DNA of 64,000 nt from Mesostigma viride (Eukaryota > Streptophyta > Mesostigmatophyceae > Mesostigmatales > Mesostigmataceae), in assembly GCA_009746045.1 (NCBI GenBank), contig RPFO01000041.1:8842348-8906347 (forward strand). The letters are read 5' to 3'. Every line of letters starts with the position of its first letter. Within the stretch, counting starts at the first letter, position 1. Shown here piece after piece: positions 47,624-56,432 of the stretch. A program made the translations under genes and the position numbers. The notes under the pieces are model-generated. The model ran no database searches and had not been told where the DNA came from. It was given only the letters and a program-made list of their open reading frames with translations.

Positions 47624-48976
47624 ATGCTTCCACAGCAGCCCGACAGCGAGGAGCCAGGGATATCGTTGTTCGCTGACAACGTTGACTTGCGGATGGACAT
47701 GGACATGAACGTCCCGCAGCCAGTGGTGGAGCCTAAGACTCCTGACCAACGCCAGGTGCAAACAGGGCCGACTCGGCGAACAGGCGGTTCTGTCACACCT
47801 GCGGTGACACCGATCCAACAACGGGACGGTGATGCCGCGCGAACCATTCGGACCCAGGGAACGGGGGGGATGACGGTTCTTGTCGGGACGGGACCGACCC
47901 GGCGAACGGGCGGCTCGACCGACCTGACCAAGCCCGGTGCCGAGGTTATTGAGCGCAACCAGAAACGCTCCCAAGGGGAACCGGATGCCCAGCGAGAAGT
48001 TAGACGTCGCGCATGTACGAACGAGGTGTCGGTGGGCAGCGTCTCCGCGGATTCCCAGAGTCCGCGCCGAGAGGCTCGAACTTACTCCGAGCGGGTGGCC
48101 CGCGTGGAGGCGTCCCGCGCCCATCTACCAGAGAGGCGTGGCCCGCTACCAGCGGTGGGCTTTATATCTCCCGCGCAGGGGTCGTTGATCGTACAGCCGG
48201 CGCCATGGACGGTGGGCGCTTACGTCAGTGCGTTTCCCGGCCCACAACGAGTACGCCCCTTACGCGAGTTTCGGGGTGTTCCCGTCTACATTGAACTCCC
48301 ACCACCGCCGTTCGTGGCCGTCGCCAGCGCGGACTATCACCGACCGCAACCGCTGCACTTTGAGGCAGGAACCCATGCGTATGTGGAGCGAGGCTCCATG
48401 CGCGAGCTAGTCTGTTTCGACCTGCACCCAGGGAGGGCGGCCCCGCGACCCCAGGACTGCCTCGAATCGACGCCAGAGGGTTCTGGTACGCGTTACGGCC
48501 CCAAGCGGGAGCTGCCAAAATACATGGTAGATGGTAAACCTCGAAAGGTTGACTGTCCCAAGTATGCTCCGTGCGAGGGAGAGGCATTCCTCGACTGGGT
48601 TGTGCCCAACTTTGTGAGGGCTCCGGGCTTTCGCTTCAACGCTCTCCAGGTGCGCGTCGTAGTGTTGACCATGGCGGGGGGTTTCTTTGCGGAGCATGGA
48701 TGTGGGGTTATTGATTGGAACGCGGGCACAATCATGTTCACGCACCCGCAATACCTGGCCGCATTCATGTCGTACTGGCCCACCGGGACGTGGGTAGACC
48801 TCGCTCAAACGCGCGCCAACGTGAATGAATACCAGCTCGCATACAATGCGGATCACCTCGCTAATCCCGGGAAGATCCTCGAGGAAATTGGTGAGCAGGG
48901 TCGCCAGGTACTCCACGAGTATCGTCAACGGAAGGCGCGGTCGGGAGGGGTGGGCCCTAGCATTGGAGGAATGTGA
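47624..48976 (+). CDS. Extra ORF after pol in the Ty3 element
   Basis: 450 residues from MLPQQPDSEEPGISLFADNV. N-terminal half is low-complexity and Arg/Gly/Thr-rich with a repeated GPTRRTGGS; the C-terminal half looks folded (YMVDGKPRKVDCPKYAPCEG, CGVIDWNAGTIMFTHPQYLA). It lies where env-like genes sit in some elements but shows no signal peptide or membrane segment, so it is not an evident envelope. Intact, unlike pol. Function unknown. Confidence 0.6.
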   Translation: MLPQQPDSEEPGISLFADNVDLRMDMDMNVPQPVVEPKTPDQRQVQTGPTRRTGGSVTPAVTPIQQRDGDAARTIRTQGTGGMTVLVGTGPTRRTGGSTDLTKPGAEVIERNQKRSQGEPDAQREVRRRACTNEVSVGSVSADSQSPRREARTYSERVARVEASRAHLPERRGPLPAVGFISPAQGSLIVQPAPWTVGAYVSAFPGPQRVRPLREFRGVPVYIELPPPPFVAVASADYHRPQPLHFEAGTHAYVERGSMRELVCFDLHPGRAAPRPQDCLESTPEGSGTRYGPKRELPKYMVDGKPRKVDCPKYAPCEGEAFLDWVVPNFVRAPGFRFNALQVRVVVLTMAGGFFAEHGCGVIDWNAGTIMFTHPQYLAAFMSYWPTGTWVDLAQTRANVNEYQLAYNADHLANPGKILEEIGEQGRQVLHEYRQRKARSGGVGPSIGGM

Positions 48977-49924
48977 GGGTCGCGACCTCCTCATGGACAG
49001 TCTTGCAGACGGGATGACGAGTTCAGCGCTTGCGCGCGCATCTCCGCACAGGCATTAGACGTGATTCAGCTTGGTGGTCCTCCCTGCATCGACCGTATTG
49101 GACAGTTCTGTACGCGAGCACCTCCCGTAGTCGCTGATGACGACGGCCGTGATCCATATTTTGGCCTTTGCTCGGCGGTGGCGTTTACAACGCTGTCACA
49201 TGCTGGCGCGTGCGCGCCCCGCGGATCACTGTTGCGCACCCCAACTGTTGCGTGCCCGCCACTGTGCATGGTCGCGCGCAACATGTCTGCCACGCGCGAT
49301 TATTATCCCAGTTGTGATAAGCATCGTCGCCTGCAACCATGCATCCGGTAGTATTGGTATCGGTCGACCCCATCAATTGGGTAATTGTCTTGCATGGCGT
49401 TGATTGGTGTGCGCCTCTGATTCGGGTCGCTGGCGGAATTTTATATGCTGCCGCGGCCCTGCACTAGCGCGGTCGCCAGGGAGGGCAGCGGTGAGAGGGA
49501 AATTAATTGATGGATTTGTGGGAAGTGGGGGGAGATTCCAGGAAGGATTATGGGGGTTCCTGTTCCTGCTGTTCCAGTCCAGAGATCCAGAGTTTCCAGT
49601 CACATTGCCCTCATGGATTGCAACGGGATGGCGACAGCATCCCATCGGCTATCAAGGAATTGTCCTTGTGTGGCAACGCCGGGGAGAATTGGCTTTACTA
49701 ACCCGCTGGCGAACAGGGGTTGGGACATAGTATCCCCATGGCCGATTTTGTACTATTGTTCTCTATAGCTGACTGCCCAGCCTGGGCAATTGTCGCTTTT
49801 GTGTGTTGCTTGTTTTGCTTGCAAGAGCTTCTTTTTTTCTTGTTTGTTTGTTTGTGTTAATTGTCTTGTTGCGTGCGCCCCAAGCCTGGACGATATAGCT
49901 ATCGTCCCCTGGGGAAGGGAGGAG
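48977..49924 (+). other. Ty3 3' untranslated region, no gene
   Basis: About 0.95 kb between the extra ORF and the 3' LTR, ending in the polypurine tract. Only short incoherent frames; I see nothing else. Confidence 0.6.
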
Positions 49925-50591
49925 TGTTACGGCCCAGACCTTTGTATGGGCGTAACAATGCCTTCAATAAATAAGTCGAAAGTCATTTGTTATTCGTTTG
50001 GGACTTTCGATAGCTCGCTTTCATAGTCCGCCGGAGTATAGGACTCAATTCGGGACTTATTTGGGAATTTGTCCTAAGTTCGGGACTTTGTGTGTTTATT
50101 TGGTACTTTGTGTGTTCCGGACCAGTTATTTTGGGCCTAGCCAGAAGTACGAGATCTTCTAGGGGCCGGGCAGGCCCTAGACGTCATACAGAACCTATTG
50201 GGGCTTGACGGCAGTATCTGGAAGATCGGCCCGCATGTCGGCGCGCCTGCACACCAACTTGCCAGCTTGGTAGCGCAGCTAGGTGAAATTGGTCTGTGGA
50301 CGATGGACTCTCTCTCTTTGGTTTGATGATTAATGAAACGAGTGTTGACGACTCTCTCAGACCAAGGGGCACTAATCCGGATGTCATTTGCCTCATGACA
50401 TGCCGTGTTATATAGCTAGATTAATTAATCATGCTATAAGGCCTAGCTGAGGATAAACCGCTGCTCAGTTAGTCAATTTACTGCGATCCTTGCTTGCTAT
50501 CGCGGTACGCGGATGCGCGGCTATGCCGGCTTATTAAACTGCACCTTATACTAGATTAGATCTTTCGCACCGTCCGGCTCGGGACGTAACA
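49925..50591 (+). repeat. Ty3 3' LTR
   Basis: 667 bp, TGTTAC...GTAACA, two visible differences from the 5' LTR. Its right edge lies inside the split viral gene. Confidence 0.92.
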
Positions 50592-50896
50592 ACTCGGCAC
50601 AACTCGGGGATGGAGGAGCTCTGCACCTTGTCCTTCTTCTCCTTGGCGGCCTTCTTCTCCTTGGCGGCCTTCTCCTTGGCCCCGTCCTTGGCCACCGGAA
50701 CCGCCGCAGCAGGGGGGTCCTCCATCTTCACCTCCTCCACGGGGGGGGCGGCAGGGGCGGGGGGGGTCGTCAACGCGACAGTGGCGCTTGGACCGGCGGC
50801 AGCGGCCGGGGTGTGCGTCGACTTCTGCTTCTTGGCCTTCGGCTCGCTAGCGTGGGAGGAGGCGGGGGCGGTGCCGGTGGGGGTCTGGGTCGTCAT
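50592..50896 (-). pseudogene. 5' part of the viral gene split by the Ty3 element
   Basis: About 101 codons from ATG 50896 (MTTQTPTGTAPASSHASEPK), Ala/Pro/Lys-rich with a repeated KEKKAAKEKK, then SSSIPELCR at the LTR edge. A viral start is supported by the divergent VLTF3 gene close by. The rest of the gene is at 32923-33099. The Lys-rich low-complexity arm plus the basic C-terminal part suggest a DNA-associated protein of about 160 residues before insertion. Confidence 0.7.
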
Positions 50897-50997
50897 CGTG
50901 GATAATATTTACCATGGCCGTGCATTTTTATTTCGCCCCGTTAAGCGCACGCGTAATTTCTAGGGTAGAGGTACGGACCCCTCGGACGTCGGGGCTG

Positions 50998-52128
50998 ATG
51001 GCGGCTCGGAACTACACGGTCGAGTCTGGCATGCGCGACTGCATGGACGTCTTGCAAAAGAGGCTGGACTCCGTGGGCCAGCTCCGGTCGAACGTGGAGG
51101 CCATGAAGAGGGAGGTGGAGGCCATGACGGAGGAGTCGCAATGGGACCGGCGAATGGCTCGCAAGGCGGACATCCGCAAACTGGAAAAGGAGATCGAGAA
51201 GATAGAGGGGGGGGAGATGGTCGACTTCCTCCTGGACGCCATGCCGATCGTCTCCAAGTACACGAACGCCGTCAACGCGCGCGATGCCAAGAAGAGGAAG
51301 AAGGACGCGACGGGCGCCAAGACGGGGGCTCAAGTTGGCGCCAAGGACCCGGACTCCGCGGACGTGAAGAGGGGGGCGCTCTATCGCGACTTCATGGACG
51401 TCGTGGTCAGGTACCCCTGCCTCCCGCACGACCCCAAGTGGCTCGAGCGGTACGGCGCGGACGAGCGACTCGACAACATGGAGTTCAGCTTTTGCGAGAA
51501 GTGCCAGGTGAACATGGTGGAGGGAGGGGGCAGCGTGATGTGCTCCAAGTGCGGCAAGTCTGTCGAGTGCGTGTCCAGCGGCATCGAGGCGTTCCCGTAC
51601 GGCACCCCCATATCCACCACGGACTACTGCTACAAACGGATCAACCACTTCAACGAGACCCTGGCGCAGTTCCACGCCCGCGAGCGGTCCATCATTCCTC
51701 GGGAGGTCATCGACGCGGTCGCCAACGAGTTCAGGAAGGCGCGCATGACCGACAAGAGCAGCATCACGCCCGCCAACGTCCGCGCCTTCCTGAGGAAGCT
51801 GAAGATGGCCAAGTTCTTCGAGCACGCCGTGCAGATCACCCACACGCTGAGCGGGACCCCCCCCCACACCATGACCCTGGAGCAGGAGGAGAGGCTCCGG
51901 ACCATGTTCCGCATGGTGCAGAAGCCCTTCGAGGAGGTGTGCCCCAAGGACCGCAAGAACTTCCTCAACTACTCCTACTGTCTTCACAAGATGTGCCAGC
52001 TTCTCGAGTACGACGAGTTCCTGCCCCACTTCCCGCTCCTGAAGAGCAAGGAGAAGCTGTGGGAGCAGGACGAGATCTGGAAGGAGATCTGCAAGAAGCT
52101 GAACTGGCAGTTCATCCCGTCCAAGTAG
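50998..52128 (+). CDS. VLTF3-like late transcription factor
   Basis: 376 residues from MAARNYTVESG; the frame is open from 50914 but the family begins near here. Coiled N-terminus, a zinc ribbon with CEKC and CSKCGK (Cys at about 166, 169, 182, 185), then the conserved block YCYKRINHFNETLAQFHARE, a VRAFLRKLK helix, QKPFEEV, and the family-typical ending LLKSKEKLWEQDEIWKEICK with LNWQFIPS. One of the hallmark genes of nucleocytoviruses; activates late promoters. Intact. Divergent from the split gene. Confidence 0.92.
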   Translation: MAARNYTVESGMRDCMDVLQKRLDSVGQLRSNVEAMKREVEAMTEESQWDRRMARKADIRKLEKEIEKIEGGEMVDFLLDAMPIVSKYTNAVNARDAKKRKKDATGAKTGAQVGAKDPDSADVKRGALYRDFMDVVVRYPCLPHDPKWLERYGADERLDNMEFSFCEKCQVNMVEGGGSVMCSKCGKSVECVSSGIEAFPYGTPISTTDYCYKRINHFNETLAQFHARERSIIPREVIDAVANEFRKARMTDKSSITPANVRAFLRKLKMAKFFEHAVQITHTLSGTPPHTMTLEQEERLRTMFRMVQKPFEEVCPKDRKNFLNYSYCLHKMCQLLEYDEFLPHFPLLKSKEKLWEQDEIWKEICKKLNWQFIPSK

Positions 52129-52233
52129 CCTTCCGCTCCACGGAAACTGTAAATGGTTTCCGCTCCATCAAGTCCAAGGCAGTGGTAGCTCTCCTCTATC
52201 ACAAGAACTTCTGGCTGCTCAGGACAAACGTCT

Positions 52234-52297
52234 CGAGCGTCCACGGGTGCGCTCCCCCGCAGCCAAATTTGCCTGATAATAGTACCCGGCGTCCACC
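52234..52297 (+). promoter_or_regulatory. Conserved leader of BRO-N-like copy C
   Basis: CGAGCGTCC begins 64 bases before the ATG, then CGCAGCCAAATTTGCC and GTCCACCATG. Same layout as at 12289 and 23048. Confidence 0.5.
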
Positions 52298-53179
52298 ATG
52301 TCCCAGGTGATCCGCTACCTGACCCCCACCGCCGGGGAGGAGGACCCGCAGTTTCAGGGCAAGATCCGCGTGACGGATGACGGCAGGATCTCATTATTGA
52401 TGTGTTATCATGCTTCGGGTTTCAAGACACCGAGAGACATTTGGTTCAAGCTGCAAAAAGCCCATCCCGAAGTGGTCTCTAATAGAGACGACTGGAAATT
52501 TCCCGGGGCCAGGCAGCGGGACACCCCCGTGACTGACCGCCAGGGGATGGCCAAGATCATAATGCTGCTCCCCGGAAAGATCGCCGCCCGCTTCCGCGAC
52601 AAGATGGCCGTGCTGCTGGAGCGCTACCTGGACGCCGACCGCTCGCTGGCGGAGGACATCCTGAGGAGGGCCGACGCGCGCGACGGGCTGACCGTGGTCA
52701 GCGCGAGGGAGCACCCGCGCGTCCAGAGCTCCGAGGCCGCCAAGGAGCTCAACGCCGCCATCAAGGCGTTCGCGGACTCCCACAAGGGGTGCGGCATGCC
52801 GTTCCCCTTTGTCCACGATAGCAACAACCTGGCCGTCACTGGAAAGACCGCGGCACAGCTGAGGAGCGAGTTCGGGGCCGCGCGCTCCTCCCGCGACCTG
52901 AACACCAGGCGCCAGAGCGCCGCCATGACCCTCCTGCAGCTCACCGAGGCCGAGGAGATCAAGGAGCGCGGCGTCGACCCCGTCCGGGCCGCCAAGAGGA
53001 ACAGGGAGCTCTGCGAGCCCGTGTTCCGCGCCATGGGGCTCCACGAGCACCGGCCGGATAAGCAGTGCCGCATCGAGAACGAGCGCGTGATGCGAGTCAA
53101 TCAGAGGATGAATAGGGAGGCGAGAATCGCCGATGTGCCCGCCGGCCCTCAGGCCGCGGGAGAAATCGTGGTCGCGTGA
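52298..53179 (+). CDS. BRO-N-like family protein, copy C (intact)
   Basis: 293 residues. Conserved ends as in copy B (VIRYLTP..GEEDPQFQGKI; GQRDTPVTDRQGMAKIIMLL; LERYLDADRSLAEDILRRAD), but the central segment (RISLLMCYHASGFKTPRDIW to SNRDDWKF) shares little with copies A or B and is AT-richer than its flanks. The C-terminal domain again has SSRDLNTRRQS. Intact, so with copy B probably functional. DNA binding is inferred from BRO-N likeness. Confidence 0.8.
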   Translation: MSQVIRYLTPTAGEEDPQFQGKIRVTDDGRISLLMCYHASGFKTPRDIWFKLQKAHPEVVSNRDDWKFPGARQRDTPVTDRQGMAKIIMLLPGKIAARFRDKMAVLLERYLDADRSLAEDILRRADARDGLTVVSAREHPRVQSSEAAKELNAAIKAFADSHKGCGMPFPFVHDSNNLAVTGKTAAQLRSEFGAARSSRDLNTRRQSAAMTLLQLTEAEEIKERGVDPVRAAKRNRELCEPVFRAMGLHEHRPDKQCRIENERVMRVNQRMNREARIADVPAGPQAAGEIVVA

Positions 53180-53277
53180 TGATATTATATGCGAATTTAA
53201 TTGAATATTAAATGGAACGAAGACCCTTCCGATTCATTGAAATTAAATTTATCGGTCTCGGTATTTAAATGCCTATT

Positions 53278-53391
53278 TCACTTGGCTAGAGCGCCTTCCA
53301 ACTTGATGATCCCGCGTCTCTTCAGTTCCATGACCACCAGGCCGGCGACGACGGCTATCCCCACCGCCACCCACCACTCCTTGCTGGTCAT
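53278..53391 (-). CDS. Single-span mini membrane protein, 37 aa
   Basis: MTSKEWWVAVGIAVVAGLVV followed by a basic MELKRRGIIKLEGALAK: one clear membrane helix with positive residues after it. The ATG overlaps the stop of the next small gene (53388-53391), so they are translationally coupled or at least cotranscribed. Too short to assign. Confidence 0.5.
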   Translation of the reverse strand: MTSKEWWVAVGIAVVAGLVVMELKRRGIIKLEGALAK

Positions 53392-53513
53392 CGGCCGGGG
53401 GGCTTCGGCCCGCATATCGTCATGGTCTTCTCCGGGTTCTCCTGGGCGCACTTGTTCCAATCCTCCAGCGTGTGGTACTTGTACCGGTCACGGCCGCGCG
53501 TGCGCTTTATCAT
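53388..53513 (-). CDS. Small basic protein, 41 aa
   Basis: MIKRTRGRDRYKYHTLEDWN ... MTICGPKPPGR, downstream of PCNA by 23 bp on the same strand and overlapping the mini membrane protein. Basic N-terminus. Real only if the tight tandem arrangement is meaningful. Confidence 0.4.
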   Translation of the reverse strand: MIKRTRGRDRYKYHTLEDWNKCAQENPEKTMTICGPKPPGR

Positions 53514-53536
53514 GGCGTTTAATGATCCGCGAGAAA

Positions 53537-54316
53537 TTATTCCGCGTCCATGTCCTCGTCCTTCATCTTCGGGGCCAGCGCGAATAGGAGGACGCCCAGA
53601 TCGCCCACCTTGTACTTCACGATGATCGGGTACTCGTGGCTCATGTACAGCTGCACGCTGTTGCAGAGCCCCGAGGCCTTGGAGAAGGTGCACAGGTACC
53701 GCAGCGAGAACTGCTCGCATATGCTCGCGTCCTCGCCCACGTCCACGCTCATCTCCGGGAACTCCTCCCCTATCTCCAGGCAGCAGTCGCCGATGTCCCC
53801 CGAGCACGACATCGTGATCTCGCGCCCCGTGCACCGGATCGTCACCGTCTCCGACACCACGGACAGGTCGCGGCAGATCTTCTGGAACTCCGTGCTCACC
53901 ATCGTGATCACCGTCATGTACTCCTTCTCGGGCACCTCCAGGCTGCTCTCGTCGATGTCCAGCAGCTTCATCGAGTAGCACCACCGCGTCTTCTTCACCT
54001 TGTTGGTGATGTTGATCTCCATCACGTCCGTGTTCTCCTTGGACAATTTCAGCTCCAGCTCGTCGTTCGTGGAGACGTTCTTCAGCAGCTTGTACAGGTT
54101 CAGCAGGCTCACGCCCACCGTGAAGGACTGGGCGCACGTGTACTCCTCGATCTTGCCCGCCTCCAGGTGCACGTGGAACAGCGCCACGTGGCACCCGTCC
54201 ATCGCGGTGATGTGCACGCCCTCCGCGTCGAACCGGATGTTCACGTCGTTGCTCAGCTCCTTGAGAGCCTCCACCAGCAGCTTGATGGACGAGCCCTGGA
54301 CGGTGCGGAACTCCAT
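53537..54316 (-). CDS. PCNA-like sliding clamp
   Basis: Complete 259 residues, the usual length. Begins MEFRTVQGSSIKLLVEALKE; the first-domain loop GVHITAMDGCHVALFHVHL matches PCNA's ...D...VALV.L; LYKLLKNVSTNDELELKL, a linker, and the ending LGVLLFALAPKMKDED matches the PCNA C-terminus (L...LAPK..DE). Forms a trimeric ring that tethers DNA polymerase. A GAGTATATCG box lies about 20 bases upstream of the ATG (54335-54344). Intact core replication gene. Confidence 0.92.
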   Translation of the reverse strand: MEFRTVQGSSIKLLVEALKELSNDVNIRFDAEGVHITAMDGCHVALFHVHLEAGKIEEYTCAQSFTVGVSLLNLYKLLKNVSTNDELELKLSKENTDVMEINITNKVKKTRWCYSMKLLDIDESSLEVPEKEYMTVITMVSTEFQKICRDLSVVSETVTIRCTGREITMSCSGDIGDCCLEIGEEFPEMSVDVGEDASICEQFSLRYLCTFSKASGLCNSVQLYMSHEYPIIVKYKVGDLGVLLFALAPKMKDEDMDAE

Positions 54317-54382
54317 CCCTTTACAGCAGGCGAACGATATACTCGAACCGGTAGGCGCGGACGCGGTGGACGTTTGTCCGTC

Positions 54383-54661
54383 TCAGTCGCCGCCGTACGC
54401 GATGCTCCCGAGATACGTGTACCCGTTGAAGTTGGGGTCCGAGTCGTCTAATATAGGGTGATCGCCGCCCTTCTCCAGGAAAAAGAGGGTCGGGTACGGC
54501 GGCGAGTTCGGCCCGTCGCTGACCATCGTGATGTATATCCGGTGGTTGCCCACGTCCAGCGGGTTCACGCGGGACATCGTCTCCCCCGTCGCCTCGAACC
54601 GCAGCTTCCGCTTCACGCTCAAAACGTTCGTGGTCAAGTTCTTCGTGTTTATGTCCGCCAT
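54383..54661 (-). CDS. Small protein, 92 aa
   Basis: From ATG 54661 (MADINTKNLTTNVLSVKRKL). Beta-rich: FEATGETMSRVNPLDVGNHR, TLFFLEKGG, GYTYLGSIAYGGD. An in-frame ATG at 54715 would add 18 residues but overlaps upstream sequence with promoter character. No family recognised. Confidence 0.6.
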   Translation of the reverse strand: MADINTKNLTTNVLSVKRKLRFEATGETMSRVNPLDVGNHRIYITMVSDGPNSPPYPTLFFLEKGGDHPILDDSDPNFNGYTYLGSIAYGGD

Positions 54662-54752
54662 GGTCGAGTCTCTACCAATGGACGGGAAATTATCGTGTCG
54701 CGTTCGTACGCGCAAAAAGAAAATGTGTCCCTACCACTATACCATCTCGACC

Positions 54753-55237
54753 ATGTTCCGCGCCTTTTGTTCCGTTCCTAAGACCCAGTGCGCCTCGGGG
54801 AAGGAGAAGGACCTCGTGGACCTCGTGATGGAGTGCGTGACAGAGTCCGCGCGCGAAGACGAGGACCTCGCGGACATCGTCATGGCCGGGTTGAAGAAGG
54901 GCTACGTGGTCGCGCTCAACAACGACCACGAGGTCGTCTTTAGCAAGCGGGACGACACGGATAGCGACGAGGAAGAAGACGAGGGAGAAGACGAGGAGGA
55001 CGAGGAAGAGCACCACGAGGAGGAGGGGCACCACGCCGCCCCCCTCTCGTTGGCGGCGAGGAGGCGTTCATCATCCCGGACGACGACGAGGTCTTCCAGA
55101 TTCTATCCAAGGTCATGGGGATGGCGCCAGCGAGCGAGCAGCAGGCCAGGGAGGACAAGACGCACACCGTCATCGAGAAGGTCATGCTCATCGGCGGAAA
55201 GAAGGCGAGGGTGAAGCTGGTGATCGAGGAAGAGTGA
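54753..55237 (+). CDS. Acidic protein, one frame change
   Basis: First frame MFRAFCSVPKTQCASGKEKD ... KKGYVVALNNDHEVVFSKRD, then a Glu/Asp run with His (EEHHEEEGHH). At a C run near 55038-55043 the coding sense passes to a frame giving GEEAFIIPDDDEVFQILSKV and VIEKVMLIGGKKARVKLVIE, stopping at 55237. The first frame otherwise degrades into Arg/Ser. Probably one protein of about 160 residues. No family recognised. Confidence 0.6.
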
Positions 55238-55268
55238 CGGGCATAAATTTGTCTCCCTAGTATAATAC

Positions 55269-56432
55269 ATGGAGTCGGATCTGAGGGCCATATTGAAGGA
55301 GTTCTTGCATACCCAAGACAAGGCGGCGCTCACGAAGACCGTCCCCGTGATGCCCGGGAACGCTGACGACTACGACGCCATCCTCAACGAGGCGTACGAT
55401 CGCAACATGAAGCCCTTCTGGGTCGAACAGGAGCGCGGGGCCTACACCAATCGAGTCGTCGACAGCAAGACCAGGTACACCGTCCAAGAGGGGGACACGT
55501 GGGCGAAGATCGGGGCCAAGTTCGAGGTGCCGCCCGAGGACATCGTGGTGGCCAACCCGCACGTCTCCCCGATGACAATGTCCCCAGGAGACGTGCTGTT
55601 CATCCCCGACAAGTTGGACTACCGCGATTTCGTGAACGCCATCATCAGCCCTTTGAACATGGAGGGGTCCGGCCCGCCCAAACCCGAGAAGGCCTGGCGT
55701 CCCGAACCACCTGTCACGAGCGGCAAGCAGAAGTGGAACGAAAGGATCGCCGGGGTTTTCAACCCCGTATACGATCGTGTAGCCAAGACGAGCCCGAGAC
55801 TCGCCAACTACCTCTCTCTGGGCGCCGCCGCCATCCCGGCGGTCGCCGGGATCCCCGGCGACGTGATGAATATCGTCCCCGGCGCCCTCCGCAATCTGGG
55901 CGGGCTCGTGCAGGGGAAACTCCCCGAATGGGGCGTGCCCAGACTTAGCGACTTTTCGTGGGGAGGGATCTCGAAGGGGCTGGGCGCCGTGGACCGGTTC
56001 AACGCCCACCGGGAAGGGGATTACGTCGGCGCCTACACGAAACTCCTCTCCGCCCTCCCGTTCTTAGCCGGAGCCAGTCTCGGCCCCACCGGGCTGTTGG
56101 CGGGAACGGTAGCGCAGGGGCTCGGAGGGCGCTTCGATAGGGCCCTCGAAAAACCGTGGCATGGGGTGGGCAACTTCGCCAAGGACGTGCTTTGGAACGA
56201 CGCCAACGTGACCCCGATGCTTATGGCGGCCGCCATGATGGCCCCCCCCAGTATGCCGTACGCGCCTTACATGGCCGCCATCCCCGCCGCCGCCTATCAC
56301 GTCTATCAAAGGGGGTGGGCGCCGCAAGACCACTCGTGGAGGAGGCGCGCGCTTAACGTCGGGACGGAGCTGCTGCCCTGGGCGCAATACCTCTTCCCCT
56401 TCCCCCCGCCCGTCAATGAGGCGGCGGCTTAA
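55269..56432 (+). CDS. LysM-domain protein with Gly/Ala-rich hydrophobic region
   Basis: 387 residues. A LysM domain at about 70-114 (YTVQEGDTWAKIGAKFEVPP, DIVVANPHV.., GDVLFIPD) would bind glycan such as peptidoglycan or chitin. The remainder has long Gly/Ala/Pro-rich hydrophobic stretches (LSLGAAAIPAVAGIPGDVMN; LLSALPFLAGASLGPTGLLA) and ends near membrane-like MLMAAAMMAPPSM. A GTATAA box is 3-10 bases before the ATG. Its stop overlaps that of the convergent capsid gene (TTAA). A virion protein used in entry or egress through a glycan layer is inference. Confidence 0.75.
   Translation: MESDLRAILKEFLHTQDKAALTKTVPVMPGNADDYDAILNEAYDRNMKPFWVEQERGAYTNRVVDSKTRYTVQEGDTWAKIGAKFEVPPEDIVVANPHVSPMTMSPGDVLFIPDKLDYRDFVNAIISPLNMEGSGPPKPEKAWRPEPPVTSGKQKWNERIAGVFNPVYDRVAKTSPRLANYLSLGAAAIPAVAGIPGDVMNIVPGALRNLGGLVQGKLPEWGVPRLSDFSWGGISKGLGAVDRFNAHREGDYVGAYTKLLSALPFLAGASLGPTGLLAGTVAQGLGGRFDRALEKPWHGVGNFAKDVLWNDANVTPMLMAAAMMAPPSMPYAPYMAAIPAAAYHVYQRGWAPQDHSWRRRALNVGTELLPWAQYLFPFPPPVNEAAA

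Larger units (their letters stand above)
33100..50591 (+). mobile_element. Ty3/gypsy chromovirus LTR retrotransposon (host of the nested copia)
   Basis: Bounded by two 667-bp LTRs starting TGTTAC and ending GTAACA. A primer-binding-like TGGATCGGAGG begins 33768, and a 14-base all-purine tract (49911-49924) abuts the 3' LTR. Order: viroplasmin-like ORF, gag, pol with protease-RT-RNase H-integrase-chromodomain, and an extra ORF after pol. Without the copia insertion it would be about 11.5 kb. No 5-bp target duplication is visible: left flank ends CCCAC, right flank begins ACTCG. Confidence 0.92.

Noticed and set aside
47624-48976. Retroviral envelope gene
   Set aside because: Position fits, but there is no signal peptide, cleavage site or membrane-spanning segment.
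33359-50396. Identical 70-codon minus-strand frames at 33359-33571 and 50184-50396
   Set aside because: They are the same stretch of the two Ty3 LTRs; LTR frames of this size are expected by chance.
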